Position numbers and translations under genes: made by a program. Below the pieces are notes generated by a model. That model was not told where the DNA came from. It saw only the letters and a list, made by a program, of their open reading frames with translations, and did not search any database. Shown here one piece after another: positions 10,125-22,453 of a stretch of DNA of 64,000 nucleotides; within the stretch, counting starts at the first letter, position 1, and the number at the start of each line of letters is the position of its first letter. The stretch is from Heligmosomoides polygyrus polygyrus (lineage: Eukaryota > Nematoda > Chromadorea > Rhabditida > Heligmosomidae), in NCBI GenBank assembly GCA_947396885.1, contig OX377205.1, forward strand, positions 56,268,969-56,332,968. Reading direction: 5' to 3'.

Positions 10125-12540
10125 CAACAGATTGTAGAGTGAGCGCTTGGGGAGATTTATTGGAAACTTCCAGCCGCCCTGCTCAGGAATTGTTCTAAGA
10201 CTGTCCAGCTTGGCTTTGGGTGCGCAGTGAACAATGCATACAGAATCGAACCTATCAATCGCATGGGCGCAGCAGCCTGTAGAGTGGCCGTCTTAGGAGT
10301 TTCACCGGAAGTCCCAGACGCCCTTCTCAGAAATTGCTGCACTCTGTCCCGGCGAGACTTCATAGTACATTGTGAACAAAGCATATAAAAGAAAACTATC
10401 AAACGTGTGGGCGACCGCTCACAAGTACACGCGCGGGCGAGTTTGTAGCGCAATATCTCCATCAAGTTCGATTCTTTCCTACTGCAACTTGAGAACATTG
10501 TAGGCAGTACAACTTTCTTGAAGCACACTGCAGCAGAACGGTTATGAATGGACTAAGTTACGGCGGTGCGAAAATGCGGGTGAGGCTTGTGTGACGCATT
10601 TTCGCACCGCTGTAACATCGGTGGACCACTGATTTCGGTGGACCACTGCGGGAAGGCGCGAAGAGCTAACTGCCTCAAAATGTGTGAGAGGACAGAAGAC
10701 TGAAGACACTTTACGATCCCTTGCTCAGTTGTTGTGCTAAGTTACACGCGCGGGCGTGTTCTGAGTGCGGTAACCCTGCTTGTGAACCTTTTCGGTAGCA
10801 GCTAGTGGGTTTTGTAGGCAGTAAATCGTCCTAGTAGTGTGCAAAAACGCCGTAATTTATCTTATGACTGGACAAAGTTACATAGGCGCGAATGTGCAAG
10901 TTATGCCTTGTGTAACACGATTTTTTCCAATTTCAATCGACTCCTGCGGGAAGACCCGGAGAGCTAACGGCCTACAAATGTGCATGCGAGCAGAACGCTT
11001 TAGGTGCTTTAAGAAGACATGCTCGCGACTTCCTATCTGTGTAAACTGCCTTAGCTCCAGCTGCCATTTAGGGCGTCATACTTAGCGGTTGGAGTTTCCT
11101 GCGCCCTTACTCGCTCATATTCGAGTCTTCCACACTACTAACGATGCTATTTTGCTCTGCTCGAAAAGCTCTATCGAACGGTATCAATCAAGACCAATTT
11201 CAGAAAAATCGATTTTTCGACAATTTCGCATCAAGGGCGCGGCTGCTTGAGGCCGCGGTCGACGGACGATGGCGTCATCGAAAATCGATATTTCCGAAAT
11301 GGGCCAAATTCTCTCGTCCAAAATCATTTAGGAAGTTAATTGGAGCGCTGATTACGAATCCGACGTCCGTTTTTGAAAACGCCACTGATTTCGGATTTTC
11401 TTCTGGATAACTGAGGTGGTCGGATCAGGATCACCGATTTTGCTCAAACTTCGTATAGATGCGGTGGCTTATTCAGGGTACCGAACACGATGCCGAAGTT
11501 CATTTGGACGATTACAATAGGAGACCACCCACACCGATAACTGAGAGTGATCCTACCACCCTCAGTTATCCAGAAGAAAATCCAAACCTAGCAAAATCGG
11601 CGGACTTTTCAAAAGCGGGCATCGGATTCGTAATCAGCGCTCCAAATAACCCTAGGTGAGTTTAGAGGAAGATAATTTGGACAATTTCGAAAATACCGAT
11701 TTTCGATGACGTCGTTCGCGCAGGCTCGCCCCTGTCCTCAACAGGAAATTGTCAAAAAATCGATTCTTCTAAAATTGGTCGAGATTGCCATCGTTCGATA
11801 GAGCTTTCGTGGTGGAGCTAACGGTGTTATTGCGAGCGTCGAAAACTCAAATGTGGGCGAGTAAGGGCGGAGGAAATTTCAACCGCTTAGTCCGCCGCTC
11901 TAAAATGGCAGATGGGGCTAAGGCAGTTTAGGTAGTTGGGTAGCTGTGCGCAAGTTATAATAAGGTGTCTTTAAGCTTCTGCTCTCTCACGCATTTTGAG
12001 GCAGTTAGTTCGTCGCGCCTTCCCGCAGTGGTCCACCGAAATCGGAAAAAAATGCGTCACACAGGCCTCACCCGCATTTTCGCAGCGCTGCAACTTAGGT
12101 TAGTCCATTCATCAGCTACACCGTTGTGCTTTAGATCACGCCAAGAAACTTGTGCTGCCTACAATGTTCTCAAGTTGCAGTAGGAAAGAATCGAACTTGA
12201 TGGAGATATTGCGCTACAAACTCGCCCGCGCGTGTACTTGTGAGCGGTCGCCCACACGATTGATAGTTTTCTTCTATATGCTTTGTTCACAATGTATTAT
12301 GAAGTCTCGCCGGGACAGAGTGCAGCAATTCCTGAGAAGGGCGTCTGGGACTTCCGATGAAACTCCTCAGACGGCCACTCTACAGGCTGCTGCGCCCATG
12401 CGATTGATAGGCTCGATTCTGTATGCATTGTTCACGGCGCACTCCAAAGCCAAGCTGGACAGTCTTAGAACAATTCCTGAGCTGGGCGGCTGGGAATTTC
12501 CGATAAAACTCCTCAAGCGGTCACTCTACATCTGTTGCTC
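10125..12540. mobile_element. Long foldback element A
   Basis: Imperfect inverted repeat about 2.4 kb long. The left arm (about 10125-11440) pairs with the right arm (about 11545-12540), and the two meet over a spacer of roughly 100 bp. Frames at 10157-10528 (-) and 12152-12580 (+) give nearly the same peptide because they are the two arms, not because they are genes. A related arm-plus-centre fragment lies at 41495-41960. Ends and TSD are not resolved. Confidence 0.75.
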
Positions 12541-12599
12541 GCTCTACAGGTTGTCTCGATTGATTGTGTCGGGCCTATATGCATTGTTCAACTTTACTG

Positions 12600-13439
12600 A
12601 AATTTATATGTCAGAAGTTAGAGCTTGAGCTGCTGAGCTCAAATATAGGTTTATTTTCACAAGTACTTGATTTTTAAAAGGTATTTAAAAAGACGTTTTG
12701 GAACGCTCGAAAGCGGCTTATTCGGCAGTTGACCAAAGAACATGCGTGGTACTGTACATAGTTATGAGCGGTATTGTAGTCAACGACCAGAGTAGGGTGG
12801 AACTCACTTCACCGCCATTCCACTGCAGGGTCAAGCGTGGGGTTCGATTTTTGCTGGAAATTTACGACCCCCCCCCCCTCTGAAGCGGAATTTGTACGAC
12901 CCCCTCCCTCTTTCTTCCACTGTTCTATTTCTTGTATTTCTTGATTTTTTAAAGGTTTCTTGTGCAGTTTGAACTCTTTGGTAGATTCTTCTTTTCAGGT
13001 GCGGCTTTGGCACTGAAGAGAACAATGAAACGAGTTCCCTGAACAACAATGTTTTCAAAACACAATAAAATTCTTTAAAATTTTGAACGCTATTTTCGAC
13101 ACTTCAAAATAAAGATCTTCTGGTAGCAGTTTCCAATCATCACTGTTCAATTTATGGAGTTTTTTTTTAGGACACCATGAACACGGAACATTCCTCTACC
13201 TGAAGTAGCGACGTTTGCGCCTGAAATTGGCTCCGAAATTGTGTTATATAAAAATTTGAGTATTACTTTCTGACGACGACTTAAGTGCTTTCGTTATAAA
13301 TTTTTTGAAGCGTTCCTCGAATTGATTATGGAGCGGAAAAAGGAAGGATGGACGATGGACTTCTCTATGGAAATAATGTTCTCCCATCCTAAGAAAACGT
13401 CATAAAAAACGAAAATGAAGCTAAAAACCCAGCTCTGTA
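12600..13439. other. Unassigned flank between foldbacks
   Basis: No gene. A poly-C run follows CAGGGTCAAGCGTGGGGTTCG near 12826-12846. The same motif in reverse complement, next to C runs, lies at about 15990-16012, so the foldback at 13440-15065 may belong to a larger inverted structure. Confidence 0.35.
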
Positions 13440-15065
13440 CATGATACAGCAAAAAACAAGATGCCGGAACTGCGATGACGATATGATTAGGATGGATCGT
13501 AAGCAAAACTCTCGTTTTTCATGAAAAAAATATTTTTTAGCCGAAGCAGGCCACCCATACGAATAAAATTTTGCCACAAAAACTTCCAAGTCATGGTCAA
13601 TGCACAGTGAAAAAATCATGATTTTCTGGATCGAACAGGATCAATCGACCTCAGGTCGACTTTGCACCAACGTCATCGGAGCATGAAACTAAACGTTCAC
13701 AAAAAGGTTCATAACTCGGTAAGTTTTTCGTATTTTGAAAATTCTTCTAACCTCTCAAGAAGAAGATAAAACGCTCTTTCTCAGGGTGTAAAAATCGATT
13801 TCCAGAAAAGGAGTCGTCACGCGTGGCTGCTGGTTCGATTTTTGTGCGAAAAAAATTGAAGTGGCTTCACAAAAATATTCATAACTTGACCAAACCGACC
13901 AATTCTTCGAAGTTTTAAAATCCCGCTAGCTTCTCAGAAACTAGAGGAAGAGCCCTTTCTTGCTATATAAGAATTAATGTCCAAAAATTCGGTCTTCATG
14001 CGCGGCAGGAGAGGTTCAATTTCGGTTCCATGTCGCGAAAATGCGTACCGAAAATCGAACCCCCTCCGCCCCGCATGAAGACCCCTTTCTTGGGAAACGG
14101 TTCTTATATGGTTAGAGAGCATATTTGCTCTATTTTTCGATGAGCGAGAGGGATTTTTGATTTTTGAAAAAATGGCCGAGATATGATCAATTTTTGCAAG
14201 TCGTGAACTGAATCCTTCACCGGCGTCATCGGAGTGATTTCACAAAAATATTCATAACTCAACTAATTTTTCGAAATTCAAAAATTGCGCCTGCTTTTTG
14301 AAAAGTAGATAAACAGCGCTTCTTTATGGTTACAAACACGTTTAGAAAAAAAGGGATCTTCATGCGGGGCGGGGGAGGTCGATTTCTGGTCGATTTTCGG
14401 CAAAAAATAGAGCAAATATGCTTTCTAGCCATATAAGAACCGTTTTCCAAGAAAGGGGTCTTCATGCGGGGCGGAGGGGGTTCGATTTTCGGTACGTATT
14501 TTCGCGACATGGAACCGAAATTGAACCTCCCCTGCCGCGCATGAAGACCGAAGTTTTGGACATTAATTCTTATATAGGAAGAAAGGGCTCTTCCTCTAGA
14601 TTCTGAAAAGCTAGCGGGATTTTAAAACTTCGAAGAATTGGTCAAGTTATGAGTATTTTTGTGAAGCCACTTCAATTTTTTTCGCACAAAAGTCGAACCA
14701 GCAGCCACGCGTGACGTCTCCTTTTCTGGAAAACGATTTTTACACCACGAGAAAGGGCGTTTTATCTACTTTATACAAAGATAAAAGAATTCTCAAAATT
14801 CGAAAAACTTACTGAGTTATGAACCTTTTTGTGAACGTTCAATTTTATGCTTCGATGACGTTGGTGCAAAGTCGACCAGAGGTCGATTCAACCTGTTCTA
14901 TCCAGAAAATCACAATTTTTTCACAGTGAATTAATCAAAACTTCTAGGTTCTTGTGGCTAGATTTTATCCGTATGGGTTATCTGCTTCGGCTAAAAAATA
15001 ATATTTTCATGAAAAATGAGAATTTTGTATGCGATCCATCCTCGTCATATCTTCATTGCAGCGGA
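13440..15065. repeat. Long foldback element B
   Basis: Arms of about 0.65-0.7 kb (13440-14150 and 14395-15065) are imperfect reverse complements around a ~245-bp centre. For example, GTCGACTTTGCACCAACGTC near 13658-13677 is matched by its complement near 14858-14877. A sub-motif CTTCATGCGGGGCGG with a following TTCGATTT recurs several times in both arms. There is no coding signal. Confidence 0.7.
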
Positions 15066-16229
15066 GAAGCATAGTTTTTATTGTATGTTAAGCACGACTT
15101 AAAATTTTATATGATACAATTCCACTCTCTGTCGTCCTGTCCTTCAGAAGGCAGAAAAAAATTTCCAGCGAGGAGTCCATCCATATTTCAATTGCGATTG
15201 GTCATGTCAGAGAACGCAGTGGCCGCATTAAACTGCCGTAAAACGGAGATTTTTTGGGCTCCTGGAAAATTCATAAAGCTTTAGTGGATGTGTTTTCTAT
15301 GCTTTAAAAGGCAGTTTCTAAAAGTAACATGTTCCATGTGATTAGTGTGTCGATATCTTTTCGGTAAATCGAGACGTCTGATCATATAGAATATCGTTTC
15401 AGAGAAACATAGTTTTATCACTGTGTGTCAAACGGGCTTAAAATTTTATAGGGTGCGATTTCATTTTCTGATGCTGTTTCCTGCAGGAGAAAAATTACTT
15501 TTCAAGCAGGTAAGTCCTTCCGTTGCCATTCCGTCATCGACTCGAAGAGCGCTTTAAAAATCTTGTAGGGAAAGCACTTAGGTCGTCATCAGTAATTAAC
15601 ACTTGAAATTTTATAGAGTGCAATTCTGGAAGTATATGTCGCTCATCAGGCAGAAAACTACCGTGTCCATGACGTCCTGCAAAAATCTGAAAAAATGAAA
15701 ATCTCTCTTTGACTATAAATCTGAAGACAGGAAATCTTTATTTTTCACTGCACAGTAATCGGCATTAAAATTTTTTTGATATTCAATCCTATTTTTTAAA
15801 CTCCAGGAAATGCAAGCGTTTGTAAATATCCGCATTGTCGTAGTCACACCTGGAAAAAAACAACTTATTAATAGATGCAAACATCATCTAAAAACCTGAA
15901 TTTGGACAGAGTCCTCTTCCAAAACCAAGGGAGTACGACACCCCCCCCCCCTCCATTCGAGGCTACAGTACGACCCCCCCCCCTTCGATTCCCGAACCTC
16001 AAGCTTGACCCTGTTCCACTGTCATAACCATGAGGGCGGCATGTCCCATCTGACAATTTCATAGCCTGCAGAGCGGTTTTAACAGCAGAGGAATAATTTC
16101 GCTGTGGATAGACTTCGTTCCGTTTGTTGATTCCTGAATTCTTGATAAAAATCGAGGACTCTTCGAACGTTTTACTGAATGAAATCTCCACCTCGCACAC
16201 AAAATCTTGCAGTGGGTAGTATTGCGTTG
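15066..16229. other. Unassigned AT-rich DNA
   Basis: No gene recognised. Poly-C runs near 15940-15952 and 15974-15983 flank CTCCATTCGAGGCTACAGTACGA. A weakly repeated phrase (TTAAAATTTTATAGnGTGCRATT at about 15100, 15440 and 15610) suggests a degraded tandem duplication of ~200-330 bp. Confidence 0.35.
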
Positions 16230-17150
16230 ACCGGAAGGTTATAGCGGTTTTTGTGCAGCCGATTTTTGTTCGTTTATTAGTGAATCAATACTCAACTTGT
16301 CACCTGTCACCTGTCGTTGAGCATCGTCGATGACGCATCTCGTCCACCAGGTGCCTGTGAAGTGCATTACGTGGCCGGCCCACCTAGTTTTCCACGACTT
16401 GCGACAGCGTCTCAGATCTTCGAACGTCAACAAAGCTCGGAACTTCGGAGGCCTTCTCTAACTTGCGCGAATCGTATCACTCCGAATATCGTTCTCTCGA
16501 TTCCACGCAGCAACACTCGCCGCGTGATCTTCCTGCTTTCGTATGGCCCAGGTCTCTGATTGTGAGGCGCCTGCTAGCACGGAAGAATAACGGAGTTAAA
16601 TAAGTGGGCACGGAGTTGAACATTCTTTGCCTTCTTCCTGACTTCATCGACGACCCAAGTCACTCGTTTCCTCCTGCTCAGCTCCGGCGCTATGTTGTGG
16701 GCCATGTTGACTTCGTGAGCCAGATACGCGTAGCTGGAGCAGTCAGAGATGTACGTTCCTCATGAACATCGCCGTCGTAAGGTTCAGCTTCAGTGCAGTA
16801 TTCCCACATACGATCGAAGTCGGCCAGCATTCGCTCCGTCTCGCTAATGCTCGGTGTTATGAGCACGATATCGTCAGCGAAGCGAAGATGGTGCAGCTGA
16901 CGGCCGACCACCTTGACTCCCATGCCTTCCCATTCTAATTGGCTCGCGACGTTTTCGAGGATGGCGCTGAAGAGCTATGAGGATATGGCATCCCCTTCCC
17001 GAACCTCTCTCTCCACTTTCATGCCACCGTCGTTGCAGAATGGTGAAATCTTGGTCGTGAATTCGCTGTACAACTCTCGAAGGACACTGATGTACCGAGT
17101 AGGACTCCCCCCAGTGAGAATGATAACGCAATCGTTACTTGTTATCGGTA
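16230..17150 (-). pseudogene. RTE-type reverse transcriptase remnant
   Basis: Minus-strand RTE fragment reading from about 17150 down to 16230. The RT palm motif FADD (in HHLRFADDIVLI) lies at about 16870-16881 and is intact. Upstream pieces (RELYSEFTTKISPF and MKVEREVREGD, around 17115-17000) are typical RT segments. The C-terminal tail is homologous to 1-560, with WAGHVMHF near 16370. At least four frame changes and stops interrupt it. There are no 5' domains, so the copy is truncated. Confidence 0.8.
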
Positions 17151-19640
17151 GAATTCTTTGTAGGATTGCTCGACTGTTATAGCTTACTTTGCATGCTTTT
17201 GCCTCTAGTCAGAAAGGCTAGCGTGGAAGGGATGCCTAGACAGGTTACGGGTTTTTTAAACATCACGTTTTAAATTATGTTCGAGATAAAGATCTCGTTG
17301 CTTGAGAAAATACAAGAAGCGTGCTGCTCTTATATTTTAAAGGAGTCGCCGCTGGTCTGCCGCTTTTTACTATTTCCAAGGAGGGGGAACAGATACCTGA
17401 GTCCCGCACATCTATTGTTCCCAGTCTTCTTCTTGTTCTCTTAACCTATTGCAAATCATATATATGAATGCCTTCAGATATCCCCATGCGGACAGCAATG
17501 TCTTAAGAGCGAGGGAATGATCCCCATGTTGTTCGACGGAAGAGCCGTAATGCAGAGGGAGGGATCAGGGTTCGGCGCGTTTCGACCTGAGATTGCAGAA
17601 TCCTCTGGCGGCTATACGATGACGTACGATGAGGAAATGAGGTGTAGGATGTCGATTCCGTTCCAGGTACATGCTTCGCTAACACTGTCTATGTATTCGA
17701 TATATCCCACTATTCATTCGTCCATAATTTCAGACCGGAGCTTTCATTGCGGCATAGGATGCTAATGTGGTGCACAGCACTACAAGAAACGTGTTCATCT
17801 CCGTCAGTTCGATATTGATCAGGGGCGATATATGGTTTTCGAATTTATCCAAGTGCTTCTTGACAGAACTGGAGAGAATGCGTTGATTAGACGCTGTTTA
17901 TCTAATCAAAAAGTCCTTTTCTGTGATGTATAATATCTTCTCTGTCATTGGTTTCGATATGCATACATGAAATGGAAATGAGAAAAATAAACCATGAGTA
18001 TTCAATCTCGGCTTCAAACAAACCTTTGTTCACCAGGTCTAGCACGAGGCACAACTTGGCAGTCAGCGTAGGTATATGTTAGGGACCGTTTAGTTGTGCG
18101 CGACACGTGATGACGTATGGTGCCCGAATCGATTCACCGCATCGCTCGATCGATTTGGCCACTTTTCACGTCATCGCGTTCTACGACGCGATTTAGTGAT
18201 AAGCTCCCTTACTGATTGCGCGACAAATCGATATGGGAGCGTATTATTACATCTTGTCGCGTCGTGTACACACTAAACACTCCCTTAAGGTCTCCATACA
18301 CTTCTGCGGCAACGGCGCGGCACTAACACTTAACCAAAGGGCAGAGACACTAAATCCCTTTCAGACCCGTCCCAGGGGCGGCGGTGATGGCGGTGGTGAG
18401 ATTTTCAGACGTCGAGCGGCGAAGTCACGCCCGGCCACGTCCCAAGCGGCGCTAGCACCGTGGAAATGACTCGGGTCATTTTTGAACGGCGGCGAGAGCG
18501 GTGGCAAATCGAGACATCAAGTGTGCTGCCCTGGAGAACGCACTGCGGAGAACACATTGCCTCCACGTCATCTAGGAAATTCGGCGAATTTGACCGTTTT
18601 GCGGTGCGAACCTGCCATCGAGCACTGTTACCGGCAGGATTGGAGAGGAGGAAAGGAACTAAGGCAAGTTTCACCCTTTTGATACGTTTTTTGGCATTAC
18701 TGCATTTTTGAGACTTCAGTGCATCATCCTGTTGCTCAAGCTTGTCTTTAGTGGATATTTGGGACGTCGATTACTAATATGACATCCGTCTTTCATATTT
18801 CGGCCGACTCCGATAAGTAATCACTCGCACTGAGGCGGTCGAGTCAGGATCACCGATTTCGCTCATACTTCGTAAAAGGGTTTATTGAGGATGCTGATTA
18901 AGAATATGACAATGATTTTTTGAATACTCCCTCGGAAGAAAGGCCGGTTCAACGTTATGGAGTCAATGAAATTTTCAGGATCAAAGCGATCTTGGAGTAG
19001 AAGTAAATGTGCCTAATGATCCCAAAGCTGTAAGAGAAACGATGAAGGCTTATTGTTGTTATGGAGACAACGTTAGGTAAAGGGAACTAATTACAATTTG
19101 TGTTTCATAAATTCAGTATCTTCCTTCATCTTTTTATCTCATTTCCTTTTCAATACGTTGAACAATTATTCTGTTGTCATTTGAACTCTTTTAATCATTG
19201 TCGTGATGTAATGTTACTTTCTTACCAAAGAATAAAGTTTTGTTAAACGAATCATCATACAATAAAATGGCTACATTAGCATCACACAATGAGACCCATC
19301 ACAGTGAACAATCAAACAACTACAGCAACAGTTATACAGAAAAGAGTAAATAAACGTCCCCAAAGTTCTCTTGTAGCAGCAAATTCTCGCTGCAGAGAAA
19401 GCGGGTCTTCACAAACGAATCTGCGGGCCAATTGGTTGTTTTCGTCAGGGTACAGCGGCAGCTACACATATAAATATGCAGCGGTTTCGAAAAACACTAT
19501 CAGAAATATAGGCAAAGCAATTGTGAAACATCTCCAGTTACTTTACTTTCAACACAAATTTGAAAGTGAAAAAATGATTTAAATTAGAGAGATCTTCAAA
19601 GCCAGTTCAAAAACGAATTCAAAAAAAACGAAAAGCCATT
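17151..19640. other. Unassigned DNA with repeat fragments
   Basis: No gene recognised. A GC-rich patch at 18355-18480 is related in reverse complement to 22560-22690. The stretch 18770-18960 resembles the central part of foldback A (GCGGTCGAGTCAGGATCACCGATTT-type phrase). The frames at 19289-19582 and others have no recognisable domain. Confidence 0.35.
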
Positions 19641-19644
19641 TCAA

Positions 19645-19761
19645 GAACGCTTCGTGGCGGAAGAAAGGCGACGTCTCAAGGAAAATACGTTAAAACAAGC
19701 GCTAGACGCGAAAGAAAGGGGATATCTCAACGTTAAATACGATAAAAGAAGCGCTAGACAC
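19645..19761. repeat. ~51-bp minisatellite, left part
   Basis: Imperfect units of the form GAAAGAAAGGCGAYRTCTCA...CGTTAAAACAAGCGCTAGACRC occur at about 19660-19710 and 19711-19761. A third unit continues at 22454-22500, beyond the RTE insertion. The array was therefore contiguous before the retrotransposon arrived. Confidence 0.7.
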
Positions 19762-20762
19762 AGGACATAGGACGAGGCTTCAAGGTCGTTCTATGTGGAA
19801 GTCCCAGGACCACCAGTGGTGTCGGAATAATCGTCTCCGAACGATTTCGTGACTCGATTGTAAGCGTCGAGCGCTTTGACGATCGATTGATGAAGATCGT
19901 TGTCGCCGCGAAGGAGCGACTCTATCACTTCTTCTCTGCGTATGTTCCGCAGACTGGCTGCTCGGATCAAGCCAAGGAAGAGTTTTGGAGCCTGCTTGAT
20001 GAGAAGACAGCAGAGGTACCGTTGAAAGATGTCATCATAGTCGCTGGTGACCTCAACGGGCACGTCGGCGCGACGAAAGACGGGTACGGCTGTCATGGTG
20101 GGTTCGGTTACGGGTCGCGTAACGCAGATGGTGAGCGTATCCTTGAATATGCGGAATCGCACAACCTCACCATAGTGAACACCGTATTTCGCAAACGCGA
20201 TTCCCACCTCATCTCGTTCTATAGCGGGAACACCAGGACTCAGATAGACTTTGTCCTTGTGAAGGATCGAGACCGAAGTCTTGTCACAGACGCGAAGGTC
20301 GTGCCGTATGAAACGGTCGCCCCACAGCATCGACCACTGATCTGTACTTTAAAGATCGCCCCTCCGAGGCTGAAGCAGGTCGAGCGATGCGGTGCACCAA
20401 GAATCAAGTGGTGGCGAATGAAAGAGAAGGAAGCAGTTGTGATTTCTCGCGTGCGGTTACCGACAGTGACAACTGTCGACGAAACTTGGGAGAAGGCCAC
20501 CGACGCGATTCGTCAACCTGCACGGTCGGAGCTCGGCACCACGAAGCCTGGACGACGGAAGGTCGACAAGCAGGCATGGCTGTGGATAGATGACGTGAAA
20601 GCCAAAGTTCGAGAGAAGAAGACGCTATACCACGTGTTTCTCGGCGAAAAGACAGCCGATAACTGGCGGAAGTACCAAGAAGCGAAGAAAGAAGGCCGTG
20701 GCTGTTGCAAAAGCCACTCATTATGGAGATGTCAACGAGAAGCTCGAGTCGCGCGATGGTGA
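19762..20762 (+). pseudogene. RTE endonuclease (EEP/AP-endonuclease-like) region
   Basis: In RTE elements this domain nicks target DNA to prime reverse transcription. An open frame runs from the truncation at 19762 (an ATG at 19887 is only internal) to 20762. Visible motifs are GVGIIVSERFRDSIVSVERFDDR upstream of 19887, a GDLNGH catalytic segment near 20046-20063, DFVLV near 20250, and QHRPL near 20323-20337 (the conserved His). The N-terminal catalytic Asn/Glu part is missing because of the 5' truncation. The frame shifts near 20695, and the next frame continues into the RT linker. Confidence 0.8.
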
Positions 20763-22426
20763 GCGGTATCTGTACCGACTCGCAAAGAATCGCCATCGCC
20801 AGACCGAGGTCAACGAGAAGTTCTTCGGCATCAATGATGAGAACGGCCATCTTCTTATGGACCGCAGGAAGGCATTGAAGCGATGGCGCGATTACTTTGA
20901 GGAAATCTCTACAGTAGAATTTCCTCATCCAGTCATCCCCTCAACGGCTCCAACCCACGGCCCCGTTCAGAAGATCACCGTGGAGGAGATTGAAGCGGCC
21001 TTGAAGAAGATGAGGCTAGGCAAAGCGACTGGGCCCGACGACGTGGCAGCAGAACTGTGGAAGTCGAAGTTTTGGTACCCTGCTGAGTGGTTGGCGAAGC
21101 TCTTTAATCAGGTTGTGGCGGAGAAAAAAGTCCCTGAGTGTTGGCGCCAAAGCACGACGATTCCGATTTGGAAGAAGAAGGGCAGTCCTGCAGACTGCTC
21201 CAATTACCGTCCGATTCGCTTGCTCTCGCACAGCATGAAGATCTTTGAGCGAATTGTCGACGGACGAATTCGTGACATCGTCCAGCTTTCCAGAAATCAG
21301 TGCGGCTTCGTGGCTGGCTGTGGCACCATTGATGCCATACACGCCGCCCGCCTCCTGATAGAGAAGCATCGCGAGAAACAGAAGTCGGTGCATATCGCCT
21401 TCCTCGACTTAGAGAAGGCCTTTGACCGCGTACCGCGTGAAGTGATATGGTACGCCTTGCGAAATCATGGAGTTCCTGAAGAGCTCATAGAGTGGGTGCG
21501 AATTCTCTACTCTTGTCCAAAGAGTCGAGTTCAAGCTGCAGCTGGAACCTCGATGGAGTCTCCCATCTCTTTCGGGGTATACCAGGGGTCTGCGCTTTCT
21601 CCACTCCTCTTTGTTGTCGTCATGAATGCCATTACGAGAGATCTTCACAAGCCTGTCCCATGGACATTGCTCTATGCTGATGACATGATGCTCGCTAGCG
21701 AAGATAAAGATGAACTCGAGCGAGAGGTGCAAGCTTGGTGTGATCGCATGGAGCGGTTTGGACTCAAATTGAACGTGAAGAAGACCGAATATCTAACGAC
21801 GGACGTTACTGAGTTAAGGTTAACGGCATCGAGCTCCCACGCACTTCGGTATTCAAGTACCTGGGATCAGCAATCACGTCTGATGGCAAATTGATGATTG
21901 AAGTGAATTCACGCGTGAGTGCAGCTTGGTCCAAGTGGCGGTCGTTGACTGGGGTTCCCTACGAAAGGAAGATACCGGAGCGCTTGAAGCCGAAGATATA
22001 CTTAGCAGTGTCCGGCCAGTAGCGATGTACGGCGCTGAGTGTTGGCCTGCGACCAGGGAAGTTGAAACGCGCCTCAGCGTCATGGAGACGAAGATGCTGC
22101 GCTGGACGGCTGGAGTCACGCGCATTCGAAACGATGCTATTCGGCAGAAGTTCGGTGTCGCGCCGATAGCCGACAAGATGCGCGAAGCTCGTTTGCGATG
22201 GTACGGCCACGTTCTGCGTGGAATGGAAGACAGCGTCCGCAAGAGAGACCTTATCTTCGAGGTAATAGGAAAGCGGCCTAGAGGGCGCCCGAAGCAGCGC
22301 TGGTTAGATACGTTACATGCGGACTTGAAGATTACTGGTGTTTACCCTGATCTAGCGCTTGATCGGGAAAGGTGGCGTCATAACACCAGAATAGCGGACC
22401 CCGCTACGATGCGGGTCAAACGCTGA
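20698..22426 (+). pseudogene. RTE reverse transcriptase region
   Basis: Copies the element RNA at the nicked target in intact relatives. RT motifs in order are GKATGPDDVAAE (~21020), NYRPIRLLSHSMKIFERI (~21200-21260), NQCGFVAG (~21295), AFLDLEKAFDRV (~21395-21430), YQGSALSPLLF (~21580-21615) and LLYADDMM (YADD at 21673-21684). The catalytic Asp residues are present. The tail carries GPVAMYGAECW, RWYGHVLRG, GRPKQRW and a final ADPATMRVKR before the stop at 22424. The frame changes near 21815 and again near 22010, so the protein cannot be made as one chain. The copy is otherwise well preserved. Confidence 0.85.
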
Positions 22427-22453
22427 AGAAGAAGAAGAAGAAGCGCTAGACAC

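Larger units (their letters stand above)
19762..22442 (+). mobile_element. RTE-type non-LTR retrotransposon, 5'-truncated copy
   Basis: The copy starts inside the endonuclease domain (reading DIGRGFK from about 19763) and ends in a (GAA)n tail at 22424-22442, as RTE elements do. Target duplication: AGAAGCGCTAGACAC at 19747-19761, and the same GCGCTAGACAC at 22443-22453 abutting the tail. Insertion into a minisatellite explains the repeat on both sides. The ORF is a pseudogene, described separately. Confidence 0.85.

Noticed and set aside
10157..10528. Conserved protein shared with 12152-12628
   Set aside because: The two frames are the arms of one inverted repeat, so the similarity is structural.
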